A stretch of DNA of 64,000 nt from Portulaca oleracea. Lineage: Eukaryota; Streptophyta; Magnoliopsida; Caryophyllales; Portulacaceae. Positions 1 through 10,818 of the stretch are shown here, piece by piece. The notes below the pieces were generated by a model. The model made no database searches. It worked only from the letters and a program-made list of their open reading frames with translations, and was not told the origin of the DNA. The DNA lies in contig CM055870.1 of assembly GCA_029582165.1 (NCBI GenBank), forward strand, positions 47,200,513 through 47,264,512. The letters are read 5' to 3'. The position numbers and the translations under genes are program-made. The first letter of the stretch is position 1; every line of letters starts with the position of its first letter.

Positions 1-773
1 TGATGTGAAAACAAAGCCACCTTCACCATTCCAGCTTGATGCTGCTTCCCTGCTTGCAGCAAATACCAGGAATCACTTACACGACTGAAAAAGCTGCATG
101 TAGTACTTGGAAGTTGGAACATTTTACATCATACTCATATTCAAATTCAAATCACTATGAAAGGAAAATTACTTTAGGAATGAAAAACACAGAGGTAAAA
201 TGAGGTACCCTATGTTTTGTTGTTACTAATTTTCTAGCCCAAAGTTTTGAAAATTGCTTTTTGGGTACCCTAAATATTGTGACAAATGATTTATGGATAC
301 CAATTTGGTGAATCTCTGTGGAAAATCCACCGGACATTCCTTTTTTCCAAACACGCAAAAGGGAATCTTCAGTGGATTTTCCACCGAGATTCACCGGAGT
401 GGTAACCAGAAATCATTTGTCACAATATGTAAGGTACCCTAAAATCATTTTTCAAAACTTTGGGTTTGAAAATTAGTAACCTCAAAACACAGGTACCTCA
501 ATATAAATTTTTGGGGGAAAACAGGCCAGAACGTAAAACACCAAGAAAATGAGAGTCACCATAATCTTCCGCTACAAAAACTAAAAATAATTTATTCCGT
601 GAAACAACTCATTCTTAATTTTTGGTGTGACTCTACAGAATCTTCCGCTACGAAAACCAAAAATAATTTCATTGATAATTATTTATTGTTCTTTTCATTA
701 GTATATAATTATTTCTGGTTAATTTTCTAAGTTTCAGTAAGTTCGTAACTAAATGGCTTGCCAAGCATTCACA

Positions 774-823
<50 letters not shown>

Positions 824-3786
824 TTCTATGATCATCTCAGGCAACCAAAATCTAGGCAGGTAAGAAGAGAAACACCAAAAGAATGAGAGTCACCATAATC
901 TAGGCAGGAAAGAAGATAAAGCAAACAAAGAACTGAGCAACAAGAGAAAATAAAAGAATTACTAGACTATGAGTTGGACTATGATGAGAACCCGGCCCAA
1001 AAGTTAGGGTTTTGAACACGATTTCTAAACCCGAAACCGACCCGTCCGTCACAATTAACAGGTAGCCTAATGAACCAATAGCACAAAAAGGGTCAAGCTT
1101 TCCAGGTGCTTTGAAATGGGAAGATGTCATTTACCATGCATCCTACTCATCCATGGTGGTGCATTTATAGAAGTATCTTATATTACCCTCACCCTCCCCA
1201 AAATTTTAAGCTTACTTTGATTGATATGATGCTTTATTCCTCTAATTTATAAAATGGTTGTTTTTGGATGAAGGCACAGACTCGTGAGACCATATAGTTG
1301 TGAGCATGGATGATCTCAATGCATGAATCGTCCTAGCTCCACTCCCCCAAATCGTTTGTAAATATCCAGATTTTATGGTAACCAGCTGATGTCTGATGAT
1401 CAGTGAAAAGGTGATGAGTTAGCTTGCTTCCTAGTGTGAGACTAACGTTCACTAACAAGTTCTCCCCTTCACCCTCTAATCCAAATGAGATGTCTCACAC
1501 TCAGAACAATTACATTGTCCAGTGTCATCTACATCAAATAGAATTATAATGCTTGTGATTTATATTTAAAATTGTCATTTAGGTCAAATAAAATTGTACA
1601 GAAAATACCCTCAAAATCTTTTTATGGAAAACAAATACCATGATAACTTATATAGTGATATACTACTCACTTGAACATACTCATTCTATACAATATAGTG
1701 ATAAACTACCATTACATAACACAATAATAAGGCTCAACAAATTCATTAACTATAAAAGCTAATTCCATATAGAACTAGTTATGCTCTATTCATCAACATA
1801 GCCTAGTGTCTGGTTTTAAACACAAGGACGCATATTTTCTAGCATTGTTTAATTGTGGATACTTGCTCTCCATTGTGCTTCGGCTGGAACCATTGCTTGG
1901 ATTATCAAGAATCGGTGGTGACAAAGGGTTTTCCTATCTTGACAAGGATTGCAACTCCTAATTGCAGGTTCACCACTTTTTACCCTGATATTGATAAACA
2001 ACTGCCTTCCCCACCCACCCACCCTTTTTTCCAAGTCCCATTTTTCGATAGTTTGCCATTATATTGCTTCCTTTCCAGAGTCTCAGTACAATGTTCCACC
2101 ATTCTCTCAAGCAAGAACATAATAAAAAAGAAAGAAAAGAGAAACAAGAGAAAGCAAATATCAAGAGATACCTAAACCTGCAAAAATGGATAAGCATAAT
2201 GAACCTTAAGAGAGTGGACTTATATAATAAGCATACCTAAGATCACCAGCATAATCTGCACTTCTTGACGGAGGGGCACAAAAGATAACATAAGGAAACT
2301 GCTGGGCTAGTTTTTCCCCCTTCAAACTTGGATTTATTCCCATTTGCATCAGTTCATCGTGGTGATCTGTAGTTACAGTCTGCCCATAAACTTGACATCC
2401 TGGATGTTCCTAACCAATAAACCCAATTACTTATCTTAGTTGTTTTCAACTCTATCCCAGAACACCTTGTTTCTTCAGACCCCTGAAAGGCTGGGGTTAC
2501 TGTTGTGCTTATTTTATCATATAATGTTGTCAAAAGTTCGGGTTGGGTCCTTTCGGATTCAAATGAATTGGAAATCAGACCAAAAGTTGATGTCTGACAC
2601 CCAATTTTCTGGGTATTTTCTGGGTCGGACAATTCGGACAAAACTAAATACAGGTCAATATCGGAATTGGTCAAAGAAAAATGGAAAATATTGCCTCTGG
2701 ATTTTCGATCAAATCGGTCAAAGTCAAAATGTGGATAAAAAGTTTATGGCTGTACCCGATTTCTTCTGGGTCAGGCAATTTTTTGACAGCCCTGACACCT
2801 ATAAATCAAGTCGAGGCAAGGTATAGAGGGGTTGGATGCAGCAATCTCACCAACTTTGCAATTTAGATAGACTTGTTCCGAATGACTCAAGAATATGTGC
2901 AGCCAGCAATCTTACCGCTCGGTAGGAATCCCAGAAAATTTTTCCTGGGGAAAATGGGAAGTTTTCCATAGGAAAGATTTCTGGAATAAAATTTCCCTTA
3001 GCACCGCTAAGGGAAATTTTCCTTAGAAAAATGGAGAAAATGGTGGACCCATCGTGAAAACTTTCCCGAAGTCAACTCGCATTCAAACATGGAGGAAAAT
3101 TGACCATTTCCCGAGGTTATTGACCAACCAAAGGCACCCTAAATTTTGCAATTTAGATAGATTTTGATTTCAATAAATCCAATAATTAGAAATGGTTTGC
3201 TACTTACTACTCCGTGAAAACAAAGCAGAGGAGGTTTACCGAGAATTTTACTATCTAAGTTGAAAAAATAATCTTCTTCAACTATCCAGATTATGGACAG
3301 AGGAGGTTTAATGAGTATTTTATGATACAAACCTAAGTGGCTAATAATACGAATTACGCAGAAGGGGAGTGAGAATTGTTGAGGTTAGATAGTATACCTG
3401 ACGCCATTGTTGAGCAACCAAGCGACCAAGTACGCCAGGACCAACGATTAGAAGGTCATTCTGTCCGACTGCCACAGATGATGCTGTTTCCGTTGCTTCA
3501 ACATCAATCGGAAGAGAAATATCAGCAAAAAGAATTCAGACTTCAGAAAGCGAAGTTAGGAAGTAAAAGTCAATTGCATTTATGAACACAGATGGAGAGA
3601 GAGAGTACCAGTGGACGAGGAAGAGGTGGACCGCAGAGAAGATGACATTGATAGGGATTTGGATTTGAGGTTGGAAGGCACAAAGAGTTGAGTCTTCGAG
3701 GAATTGAAGGAGTTGTAGGAGACAAACAGCTTGGGAGTAGGGATGATGAAGCTGATGATAGTACTACCGGTAGCCATGAGCATCAT
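1..3786 (-). CDS. NAD(P)-binding Rossmann-fold protein, plastid-targeted, four 5' exons (3' end outside window)
   Basis: The minus-strand exons I can place are 3786-3609, 3495-3398, 2409-2237 and 49-1. All junctions are GT-AG and the phases agree (1, 0, 2), giving at least 166 residues. Exon 1 is rich in Ser, Thr and Leu with almost no acidic residues, like a chloroplast transit peptide. Exon 2 holds the nucleotide-binding loop GPGVLG at residues 78-83 after a hydrophobic strand (LLIVG). Exon 3 contains the second strand and the motif VIFCAPP. Exon 4 reads EAASSWNGEGGFVFTS and runs off the left edge. From memory the order matches the plant family of Arabidopsis At1g19690, related to bacterial YeeZ-like epimerase/dehydratases; the substrate is not known to me. 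The start could be the ATG at 3786 or the better-placed one at 3777 (MATGST). Intron 3 is about 2.2 kb and carries a foldback element and a CT microsatellite. The family call is firm; function is inferred. Confidence 0.85.
201..500. mobile_element. Foldback MITE in intron 3 of the Rossmann gene
   Basis: The two halves are imperfect inverted repeats of about 140 bp. The left arm has GAGGTACCCTATGTTTTG, GTTACTAATTTTC and TGTGACAAATGATTT in order, and the right arm has the same blocks reversed and complemented. GGTACC recurs inside each arm, as in the elements at 4038 and 35748. I found no clear target duplication, so the ends are approximate. No coding capacity is seen. Confidence 0.7.
777..821. 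repeat. (CT)n microsatellite in intron 3
   Basis: An uninterrupted run of about 22 CT dinucleotides lies inside the long third intron of the Rossmann-fold gene. Confidence 0.95.
2520..2850. repeat. Dispersed intronic repeat, copy 1 (intron 2 of Rossmann gene)
   Basis: A stretch rich in GGGTC/GGTC and TTCGG motifs includes the order GATGTCTGACAC, TTTTCTGGGT, GGTCGGACAATTCG. The reverse complement of the kinase intron 1 region (38550-39010) has the same blocks in the same order (GATGTCCAATAC, TTTCTGGGTC, CAGACAATTCG). It is therefore a repeat present in both host genes in opposite orientation. Its class is not recognised and its ends are approximate. Confidence 0.5.
2871..3144. mobile_element. 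Tourist-like insertion flanked by a 17-bp direct repeat
   Basis: The identical 17-mer TTTGCAATTTAGATAGA flanks the segment (2854-2870 and 3145-3161). The right end reads CCAACCAAAGGCACCC followed by TAA, which on the minus strand is TTA then GGGTGCCTTTGGTTGG, as in Tourist/Harbinger MITEs. The interior is full of GGAAAATTTTCC-type short inverted motifs like those in the Tourist ends at 18895 and 25100. The 17-bp repeat is longer than a Harbinger duplication, so the history is unclear. Confidence 0.45.
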
Positions 3787-4037
3787 CAAAATTCAAAAGT
3801 CATCAACCAATTGGATTGGATTGGATTCATTCTCACCTACTCACATTTTATGCAATTTATTACTTACTCCTCTGTTCGATGTCATGTCATGCCCTTTGGT
3901 TAGGTTATTTTCTTTCAGGTTTAGATGAATAAGATAGCATAAGTTAGGATGAGTTAAGAAATATTACGATGTTTTTTCGGAAATTTGTGTTTAAAAAGTG
4001 GATGTTTTTTTGGGGGAATTGTGTTATGTTTAGATAA

Positions 4038-4385
4038 CAAAAAATTACTCGGAGGTACCCTAACTTTTGGTGAAATATTTTTCAGGTACCCCAACTTTTC
4101 AAAACTCATTTTGGGATACTCCTACTTTTTGGCTTAGAAATTATTAGGTGTTTTTTGGTCATCAATTTGGTTAAGTGACCAAAATATCCTTATTCTTCCT
4201 TTTTTAGAAATACCCTTAAAGAAGAAAAATAAGGGTATTTCGGTCACCTAACCAAATTGATAACCGAAAAAACACCTAATAATTTCTAACCCAAAAAGTA
4301 GGAGTATCCCAAAATGAGTTTTGAAAAGTTGGGGTACCGAAAAATAGTTTCCCCAAATATTGGGGTACCTTCGAGTAATTTTTTG
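4038..4385. mobile_element. Mutator-like foldback MITE (family with GGTACC subrepeats), copy A
   Basis: The element begins CAAAAAATTACTCGGAGG and ends with its complement (CCTTCGAGTAATTTTTTG). The arms cover almost the whole 348 bp. A perfect 9-bp target duplication, TTTAGATAA, flanks it at 4029-4037 and 4386-4394. Nine base pairs is the signature of Mutator-like transposases. Each arm repeats a GGTACCC(T/C)AACTTTT block at about 30-bp intervals. It has no coding capacity. The copy at 35748-36106 has the same termini and its own 9-bp duplication. Confidence 0.9.
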
Positions 4386-4511
4386 TTTAGATAAGTTTGG
4401 ATAAGTTGGGAGAGTTATATCCAATGCAACAAAAAAAACAGAGCCTATATGTCTTATTTGGATAATGTGCAGTCAAACTTATAAAATTTTGACCATAAAT
4501 CTCTCAATATA

Positions 4512-5026
4512 CTCCCTCCATTCTATATTACTACCTCTGTCCCATTATATTTGTCCATCTACCTAACTTTAGAAGACCAATATGTATTAGTAATTGAAGT
4601 GAAAAGTTTGTAATTTACCCAAACTACCCATATTTTAATTGAAGATAATAGTTGTTGAAATTGTAAAAAGTGATAGATGAATTTATTAATTAGGGTAGAA
4701 AATGAATTACAGTTGTTGGAATTGTAAATTGGACAAATATTTTGCGACAAATAAGTTAGGTAAAAGGATAAATATTTTGGAACGGAGTTAGTAATTGTCA
4801 TAATTTTGACTTTCACGATATCCAATATCACTCTTTGATTGACGATTTCTTACATAATATGGTATTAACAATATTATACAATTTATGATAGTATTTTTCA
4901 CTACAAATCTAATGATGATAATTTTACATAGCAACTCATTGTATATATTGAGTGATTTATGGTCAAAATGTTTGAAATTTGACTACATAATTTTCAAGGT
5001 CGATGATTAACATGGAACGAGGGGAG
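4512..5026. mobile_element. Stowaway-like MITE (outer)
   Basis: The left end is CTCCCTCCATTCTATATTA and the right end is ATGGAACGAGGGGAG, with TA at both borders (4510-4511 and 5027-5028). This CTCCCTCCGTYCC-type terminus with a TA duplication is characteristic of Stowaway (Tc1/mariner) MITEs. Another Stowaway sits inside it at 4531-4791. Confidence 0.75.
4531..4791. mobile_element. Stowaway-like MITE (inner, nested)
   Basis: It starts CTACCTCTGTCCCATTATATTTGTCC and ends ATTTTGGAACGGAGTTAG, with TA duplications at 4529-4530 and 4792-4793. It interrupts the outer Stowaway just after that element's left terminus, so it is the younger insertion. Confidence 0.75.
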
Positions 5027-5039
5027 TAAACCACACTTC

Positions 5040-6718
5040 GGCCTCCTCCTCCGGAAGTGACACTAGTAATTATTTATCCCTCCATACTCCATTTCATATT
5101 AATTGACCTCTTTCGGAATTGTACAGTCAAACTTTGAAAATTTTGACCACAAAGTTTTCAATATTATCCCTATTTTATATTATTTGTCCTCTTGAAAATT
5201 AAGCAGTCAAATTTAACAAATTTTTACCATAAATTTCTTAATTTACAATGATTTATTAAATAAAATTATTGTCTTTACATTCATAACGCAAAATACTATA
5301 ATGAAATTATAAAATTTCTATTATTAATAAAATATTATATAAAAAATTATGAATCAAAGACTGGCATTGTGGCGGTCAACAAAGAATAAATAATATGGAA
5401 CGGACAGAGTATATACAATGATGTGTCATATAAAATTACTATCATAATTCATAATGAAAAATATTATTCTAAAAATATAATATTGCAATCATTAACAAAA
5501 TATTATATAAGAAATTATCAACCAAAAAATCATGACAGCCAACAAAATGACCATTAATATAAAATAGACTAACTTTTATTTTAATAATTTTCTCTCTTCT
5601 TTTGCTCTCGTGCCTAAGAAATATACGTTCGTAAATAGCATCGTATACATGTTTGGGAGTGAAAATTGCGTGTCTGACTTCTAAAGCCTATTTTATTCAC
5701 TTTCGGATGTATCTTTTCCCATTAACAACACCAAAAGAAATGAATTTATTCTCTCAACAATAATAATTTAACGATTTAAAGGTAAGAATATTCAATAATT
5801 TATAGGTATAAAGTTTAAATCTTATTATAATTTATTTTATCTTTTGAGTGTTATATTTTTTTTTATGATTGAATGTATCTTTCATTCATATGTGGTGTAT
5901 TATTGTTATTTTCATATGGATCTTTTATGTAATCTATTATTTTTACATTATAGTGTATTTTTTTTTATTATAAATGGTATATTCTTTTCATGATATAAAT
6001 GCATATTTTAGTCATAGGTAATGTGTTGTTTCTGTTTTCTGATGTAGTATTATTTTTGCATTATAGCATATCTTTTCACGATGTATCTTTTTCATTATTT
6101 AATGTGTCTCTTACCAAGTTGTCTTTAATGTCCTTTTTACCATTCACACCTTGCAAAGTACAAACGGTTATACCTTGTAACAATTGGTCATCCATTTCTT
6201 TCTCATCCCTCTTATTCCTATCCCTCCCTGGCTAGGAGCACTATCTTGCTCCTCTCCACCCTCCAAAGCACTTTGTCCCTATTATTATTGTTTTCTTTTC
6301 TCATATGCTCCCTTTGATGAGAACACCAATGAAAATAGTTTAAACATAAATGTATTTCTTCTTCTTCTTCTTCTTCTTCTTCTTCTTCTTCTTCTTCTTC
6401 TTCTTCTTCCAATTTAGTAGTCAAGGTCAACATGTTCAGGTTTCAACTATCGTAACCATTCTCTTTGCCATTTTTATTATACTAATTTAGACGTATATAT
6501 TTTGTATTGTTAGAAAATAATTCATCTTCAATAGTGAGAGTTGTTTTTCTCACCAATTGTGAGAACTATATGATATACTAAGTTTGGTTGTTTAATGCTA
6601 CAGATTAAGTGCATTTCTTAAAAGTATATCTACAATGAACTTCAATATTGTAATTGTCAATTTTTTATTAGAAGATCTTAAGTTTTGTTATTTCGATGAG
6701 TTGGAAAGTTCGAGTATA
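5040..6718. other. AT-rich intergenic DNA with eroded MITE ends and a CTT microsatellite
   Basis: I see no gene here. Fragments resembling Stowaway termini and bodies recur (for example near 5080-5110, 5160-5200, 5390-5410 and 5565-5575), often with AGTCAAA and TTTGACCA blocks. A (CTT)n run occupies 6356-6410. The long Leu-only or Glu-only reading frames over it are artefacts of the repeat. Confidence 0.7.
6356..6410. repeat. (CTT)n microsatellite
   Basis: About 18 perfect CTT units upstream of the gypsy LTR. Confidence 0.95.
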
Positions 6719-7659
6719 TGCCGGTAACATCGTCACGCCCCTAACGAGACTCTATGGTAGGGAGAGAAAATGAGACAAGCAAGGAGTCACGAATGTGACC
6801 TGCAGGTCAAGCCCGCGACCCGGCTCAGTGGCCAAGTGCGCGCTCGCGACCCGCATGGTCACGTCCGTGGCATCCCCCCCGGAACCCTTGGAGCTAAGTA
6901 CATTAGCGCTCGTGACGTACCGGGTTGGGGCTATAACGAGGAGAAATCTTGTTTGAGAATCGCCCAAGGTCATGCCCTCAACCAACTGAGTTGTGCCCGC
7001 GACAAGCACATGGTCACGCCCGCAACCTTCTTGATGCCACCCTTTGTCCAGGTTCCTGAACGAGGTCACACCCGTAACCTGGCAGTCACGCCCTCGACTG
7101 ATATGGGAAAATCGGATGTCACGCCCGTGACTAAACTGGGAAAGTCGGGATTCCAGCTTGATTCCCTCCCTTTTGTTTCTCCCCCTTTTTTGTATATTTT
7201 CCCTTTTGCCCCCCTCCCCCCTCCCCTTTAATGAATTATAAAGCCTCTCTAGGAGGACATTTATTGTATTGGCATGGGTCCTTTCTTAAATTTGATCTCA
7301 GAGCTTCCTTCTTTCCCCTCATTGTTTATAACAATTTATAATGGTTTAGAAGAGGCATTGAATTTTCATTAGTGAAAAGCTGAGTTCTCTCTCAAACTCT
7401 CTCCTCTTAAGTCTTGCTTACTTTATCCTCAATCCATTTGTGGTGGTATTCGAGTGAAATCCTTATAGAATTGTGGTGGTTGATTCATTTATCAATTCTT
7501 GGTGGGTTTGATAGTTCTTAAGTGGTGGTTCTCCTTTACCCAAGTCCATATCTTGTGTGTGGGTCATCATTACTAAGGTTTGGTTGTGACAATCACCATC
7601 ATCATCGTCATCATCAAGTTCATCAACTCAAGCATCGAATCCCACTAAAGTACAGTCCA
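6719..7659 (+). repeat. 5' LTR of gypsy element 1
   Basis: The segment ends in CCA directly before a primer-binding site (7660-7673). Its start near TGCCGGTAAC is a best guess. The upstream part (6785-7131) is packed with variants of the palindrome GTCACGCCCGTGAC. A TATA-like TATAAAG lies at 7237-7243, about 105 bp downstream of the last palindrome. A pyrimidine-rich tract follows. This order (palindrome array, TATA, transcribed region, CCA, PBS) fits a U3-R-U5 structure. No matching 3' LTR is seen, so the element is truncated or recombined. Confidence 0.65.
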
Positions 7660-7673
7660 TTTGGTATTAGAGC
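7660..7673 (+). other. Primer-binding site of gypsy element 1 (tRNA-Met type)
   Basis: TTTGGTATTAGAGC immediately follows the LTR terminal CCA. It resembles the plant tRNA-Met primer site TGGTATCAGAGC with one or two changes. Confidence 0.7.
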
Positions 7674-8101
7674 TAGGCATAGAACTCATAGTTTTGTTGA
7701 GTTGTCTTGTTTGTGCCCGGTTCGCAAATTGTTTTTTGGGGGTGATTTTTGTTGTCCTTGGAGTTCTTGTTGTTGATGAGCAATTTGGGTACCCCCCTGT
7801 GTTCATCCATTATTGTTGGGTGTTGTTATTGTTCTTGATTATTGTTGAATGGTTAGAAGTTGTGTTGGGTTGTGTTGAATTTGAATTGTTAGATTTTGTT
7901 GATTTGGTGGTTGGTGGTGGCGGTGTTTGTGAACTCCATTCGGGTTCGTTCTTCGTTGTGCATTCCCCCTTGTCGGTTTCACCCCATCTTCCCCACAAAA
8001 AAATAGCCTTACAAAACTCCTCAAATCTCTACACACACAAAAAAAAAAAAAACCTCCATCTGGTCAAATTATACAACCCACAAGAAAACCAAACTCCACA
8101 A

Positions 8102-9262
8102 ATGACCTCCATGTCATCTCGCTTGGGCAAACTTGATTTCCCTCTTTTCCCTATTCCCCAAACCAAACCAACCTTTAAGATGTACCTTCAACGTCTCGAA
8201 GAGAAAGCGCGAGATGTGCAACGACAAATGGGTAACTTGCTCCACATCGTGACCCCTACGCAACTTGAATCCTTGAGAACGGATCGTGGTGTTTCAACTC
8301 GGGGTCCTAGAACTCACAAATCACAATAGTGTTTATATGAGGCCTTATGATGATTATCGACACTGTGGTTCTCGGGATAGGAGAATGGAAAAGAAGGCTC
8401 CTTCATGGTCTTCTAGAAAGGGAAGCGTTCACTCATAAAGTACGACTTCATCCAAGGGAAGTCAAACTTCTAAGCTACCTAAAACATCTTCCCGAGCTCG
8501 AAAGGAAAGTGTAGAATATCTCAAAAGCTCAAGGATAAAAAGTGTTTCGCATGTCGGGTGTATGGTCATTACCAAGCCCAATGCCTTACGAAGATGGTTG
8601 AAGGATCCAAATCGAATGAGGTAGCCAATTCGGAGGCTCCAAAGGTTAATGTTGAGGTTCGTGCTCAAGAAGAAGAGAGCTTCACTCTTGGGTGATCCTT
8701 TATCATGACTAAAGATTCCTGGGAGGACTCTCAACGGGAGAACGTCTTCCAAACTAGGTTCAACATCAACGGGAGAGCATGCAAGGTCATCATCGACGGT
8801 GGGAGCTGCACCAACTTGGCATCTACCTACATGGTTGAGAAGCTCCAATTTCCATTCTTGGCTCACCCCCGCCCGTATAGCTTGCAAGAGCTAAATGATG
8901 GCGAGAACCTCGAGGTGACTAAATAAGTCTCGGTCTCTTTCTCCATTGGCCCTTATAAGGATAGTGTTTTTTGTGATGTATTTCCCATGGACGTTTGTCA
9001 CCTACTACTTGGTAGACCTTGGCTATTTGATCGGCATGCAATCCACGATGGTCGAAAGAACATCTATTCATTCTTTATGGGGAAAGAGAAGATCAAATTC
9101 ATTCTTTTACCCCATTCCGAAACTGATATACCACAAACTGGGGATGAGAAGTGAGGAGAGAAGCCTCCATGAGAGTGAAACACAGGATGAGAGTGCTTTG
9201 AGCGAAAAGAAGCCACATCGGGCTTTACTTTTGCGAAGAAGCGACCCTAGTGAGGTTGAGTG
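8102..9262 (+). pseudogene. Gypsy element 1 gag and protease remnant
   Basis: This is a broken gag-pol 5' part. An ATG at 8102 opens a short gag N-terminus in the frame that runs to 8329. The nucleocapsid zinc knuckle at 8543-8584 has a perfect CX2CX4HX4C pattern (CFACRVYGHYQAQC). A retropepsin-like segment follows at 8705-8926, with IIDGGS as the active-site loop and the GGSCTN continuation usual for plant gypsy proteases. A frame change then leads to CHLLLGRPW-type residues near 9000. Several stops and shifts break the frame, and most of the gag core is missing. The gag-to-protease order and the motifs match the better preserved element at 30321-32060. Confidence 0.75.
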
Positions 9263-9263
9263 A

Positions 9264-9738
9264 TCCTTAGGTCCACAAAAATTTCCAACCTCCCTCCTTC
9301 GTCCTTCACCCTTGCCTACAACTCTTACCTGGCTTCGCATAAAGCGTCTAAGTGTTGAACAATGCTCAATCACTCCCGAGCCACACGATGTCGTTGAGTT
9401 GCTTAACGAAACGTCTATGACCACTTACACGAGCTCCATTACTTCCACATCGAGGTTGTGCAAGGCAAAGGTTGTTTCTATTAGCCTTAACCTTGAGCTT
9501 TCATGTGACGAATTTCTTGTTGCTTTCAACAAGTTGATGGGTGCTAGACGTGTTCGGTTCCTTCGTGATGTCGACTTAGCCACTCCTCCTTGCCGGAACT
9601 GCTGCATCTTTGGGGAGGGTAGGTCGATGAGCGTCACTTTACTCCGGTTGATGGAGTATGTATTTTGGGTCTGCATGGCGATGCTAATACTTTTGAACAC
9701 CTAAGAGTTCAGGACAACCTTTTTCAAGAAGGGGAGTA
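9264..9738 (+). pseudogene. Gypsy polyprotein C-terminal remnant and polypurine tract
   Basis: The last codons before 9738 read NLFQEGEYE, close to the QEGED(D/E) tail that ends the gypsy polyprotein at about 34580. The polypurine tract AAGAAGGGGAG overlaps this tail and directly precedes an LTR beginning TGAACCG. Upstream residues are not recognisable as a domain. RT and integrase are absent between the protease remnant and this tail, so a large deletion or a join of two elements is inferred. Confidence 0.5.
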
Positions 9739-10818
9739 TGAACCGTGTGGGATTGGTTCACTTTTGATTTATCTATGGTCACCGGCTCGCTTCAAACTGG
9801 GTCTCTCCTCTCCTTGAATCAAACTCAGTTTCAATATCCATTCATCATGGATATAGGTCCGTGAAGGGTCGTTATGGCCATCAACGGGAGCGATGATCTC
9901 TTCTACAAAGACCCCTGATCATGGGGTGACATTTTAGGTCTTCATCGGACCATTCTTGAGCCTTCTAAGGGGCTCCGAGACCACCGGCATGAATAACAAA
10001 GCAACGACGCACTTGACTCTCATTTTAGCGTCAAACGGAGGTAGAAAATCTAAGGGGCATTTTGGTATTTTCACCATCAATGAAAATCGAACCCAGGATA
10101 TTTATGGTCCTTTTCACATCAAAGAGCATTGTGGTCATTCGCCTCTCCCGAAAGTCGGGATGGAAAACCATGTGAAAACGGGAAGACATGCCAAACTAAT
10201 GGTAGTAGTTAGAGGCACTGGCTACACCGACATGGGTGCAAGTCGCGCCTCTCAATGTCTCTCCCTCGCTAATTTCCTGGAAGAGGTCTAAGCTTGGGAG
10301 GGGTAGCCGCGCCTCATCAATTTTTCGGTGCGATTCTTCCTTCTCCCTTTGTAATTTTTTTTCTGTTTTCTACATATAGTAGACCCCGCCTTCCCCATTG
10401 ATAGTATTATGAAGCTTTTAGGTTTTAGCCACAAAAATCATCTGATTTGAAGAGTTTGTAGTTGAGGGTTTTCTAACCCTAATTCAATGAAAGCAAGCCT
10501 TTGGTGGAATTTGGTTGTTGATTTCTCTTTGATTGTAAGTTTGAGTTCTTCTCCACGTAGGCACGTACTCTTTGTGAGATTTATTGGGTGTTTCATGGTG
10601 TTTTGAAGATCCTTATGCAAGTTATTAAACATCTTAGTTCAATTTGGGTGAGTATTTACTCTTTACAGTTGTCCATATCATTTAATATTCTTGTTTTAAT
10701 TTTTGTTTATCAACAAAAACCCCAAACCCTAAAAATAGTTGTTGATGTTATGAGTTCTATGAGTGAATTTCCGTCATCCACATGAATTTGTGTAAACCCT
10801 AGGTCCGGGGTTGTTCCA
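9739..10818 (+). repeat. Gypsy LTR of a second family, followed by a truncated primer site
   Basis: The segment is bounded by a polypurine tract and TGAACC on the left. On the right it ends CCA, followed by TTTGGTATC (10819-10827), the first half of a tRNA-Met primer site. At about 1080 bp it is not similar to the LTR at 6719-7659. It contains two copies of a CGCGCCTC motif (about 10246 and 10306), reminiscent of the LTR at 27376. Downstream, the sequence passes directly into reverse-transcriptase codons. Confidence 0.6.

Noticed and set aside
6218..6433. Poly-Glu (minus) and poly-Leu (plus) reading frames
   Set aside because: They are translations of the (CTT)n microsatellite with no flanking conserved sequence.
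7522..8329. Frames through the gypsy LTR/PBS junction, including a His-rich stretch
   Set aside because: They cross the LTR end and primer site and show no gag pattern until the ATG at 8102.
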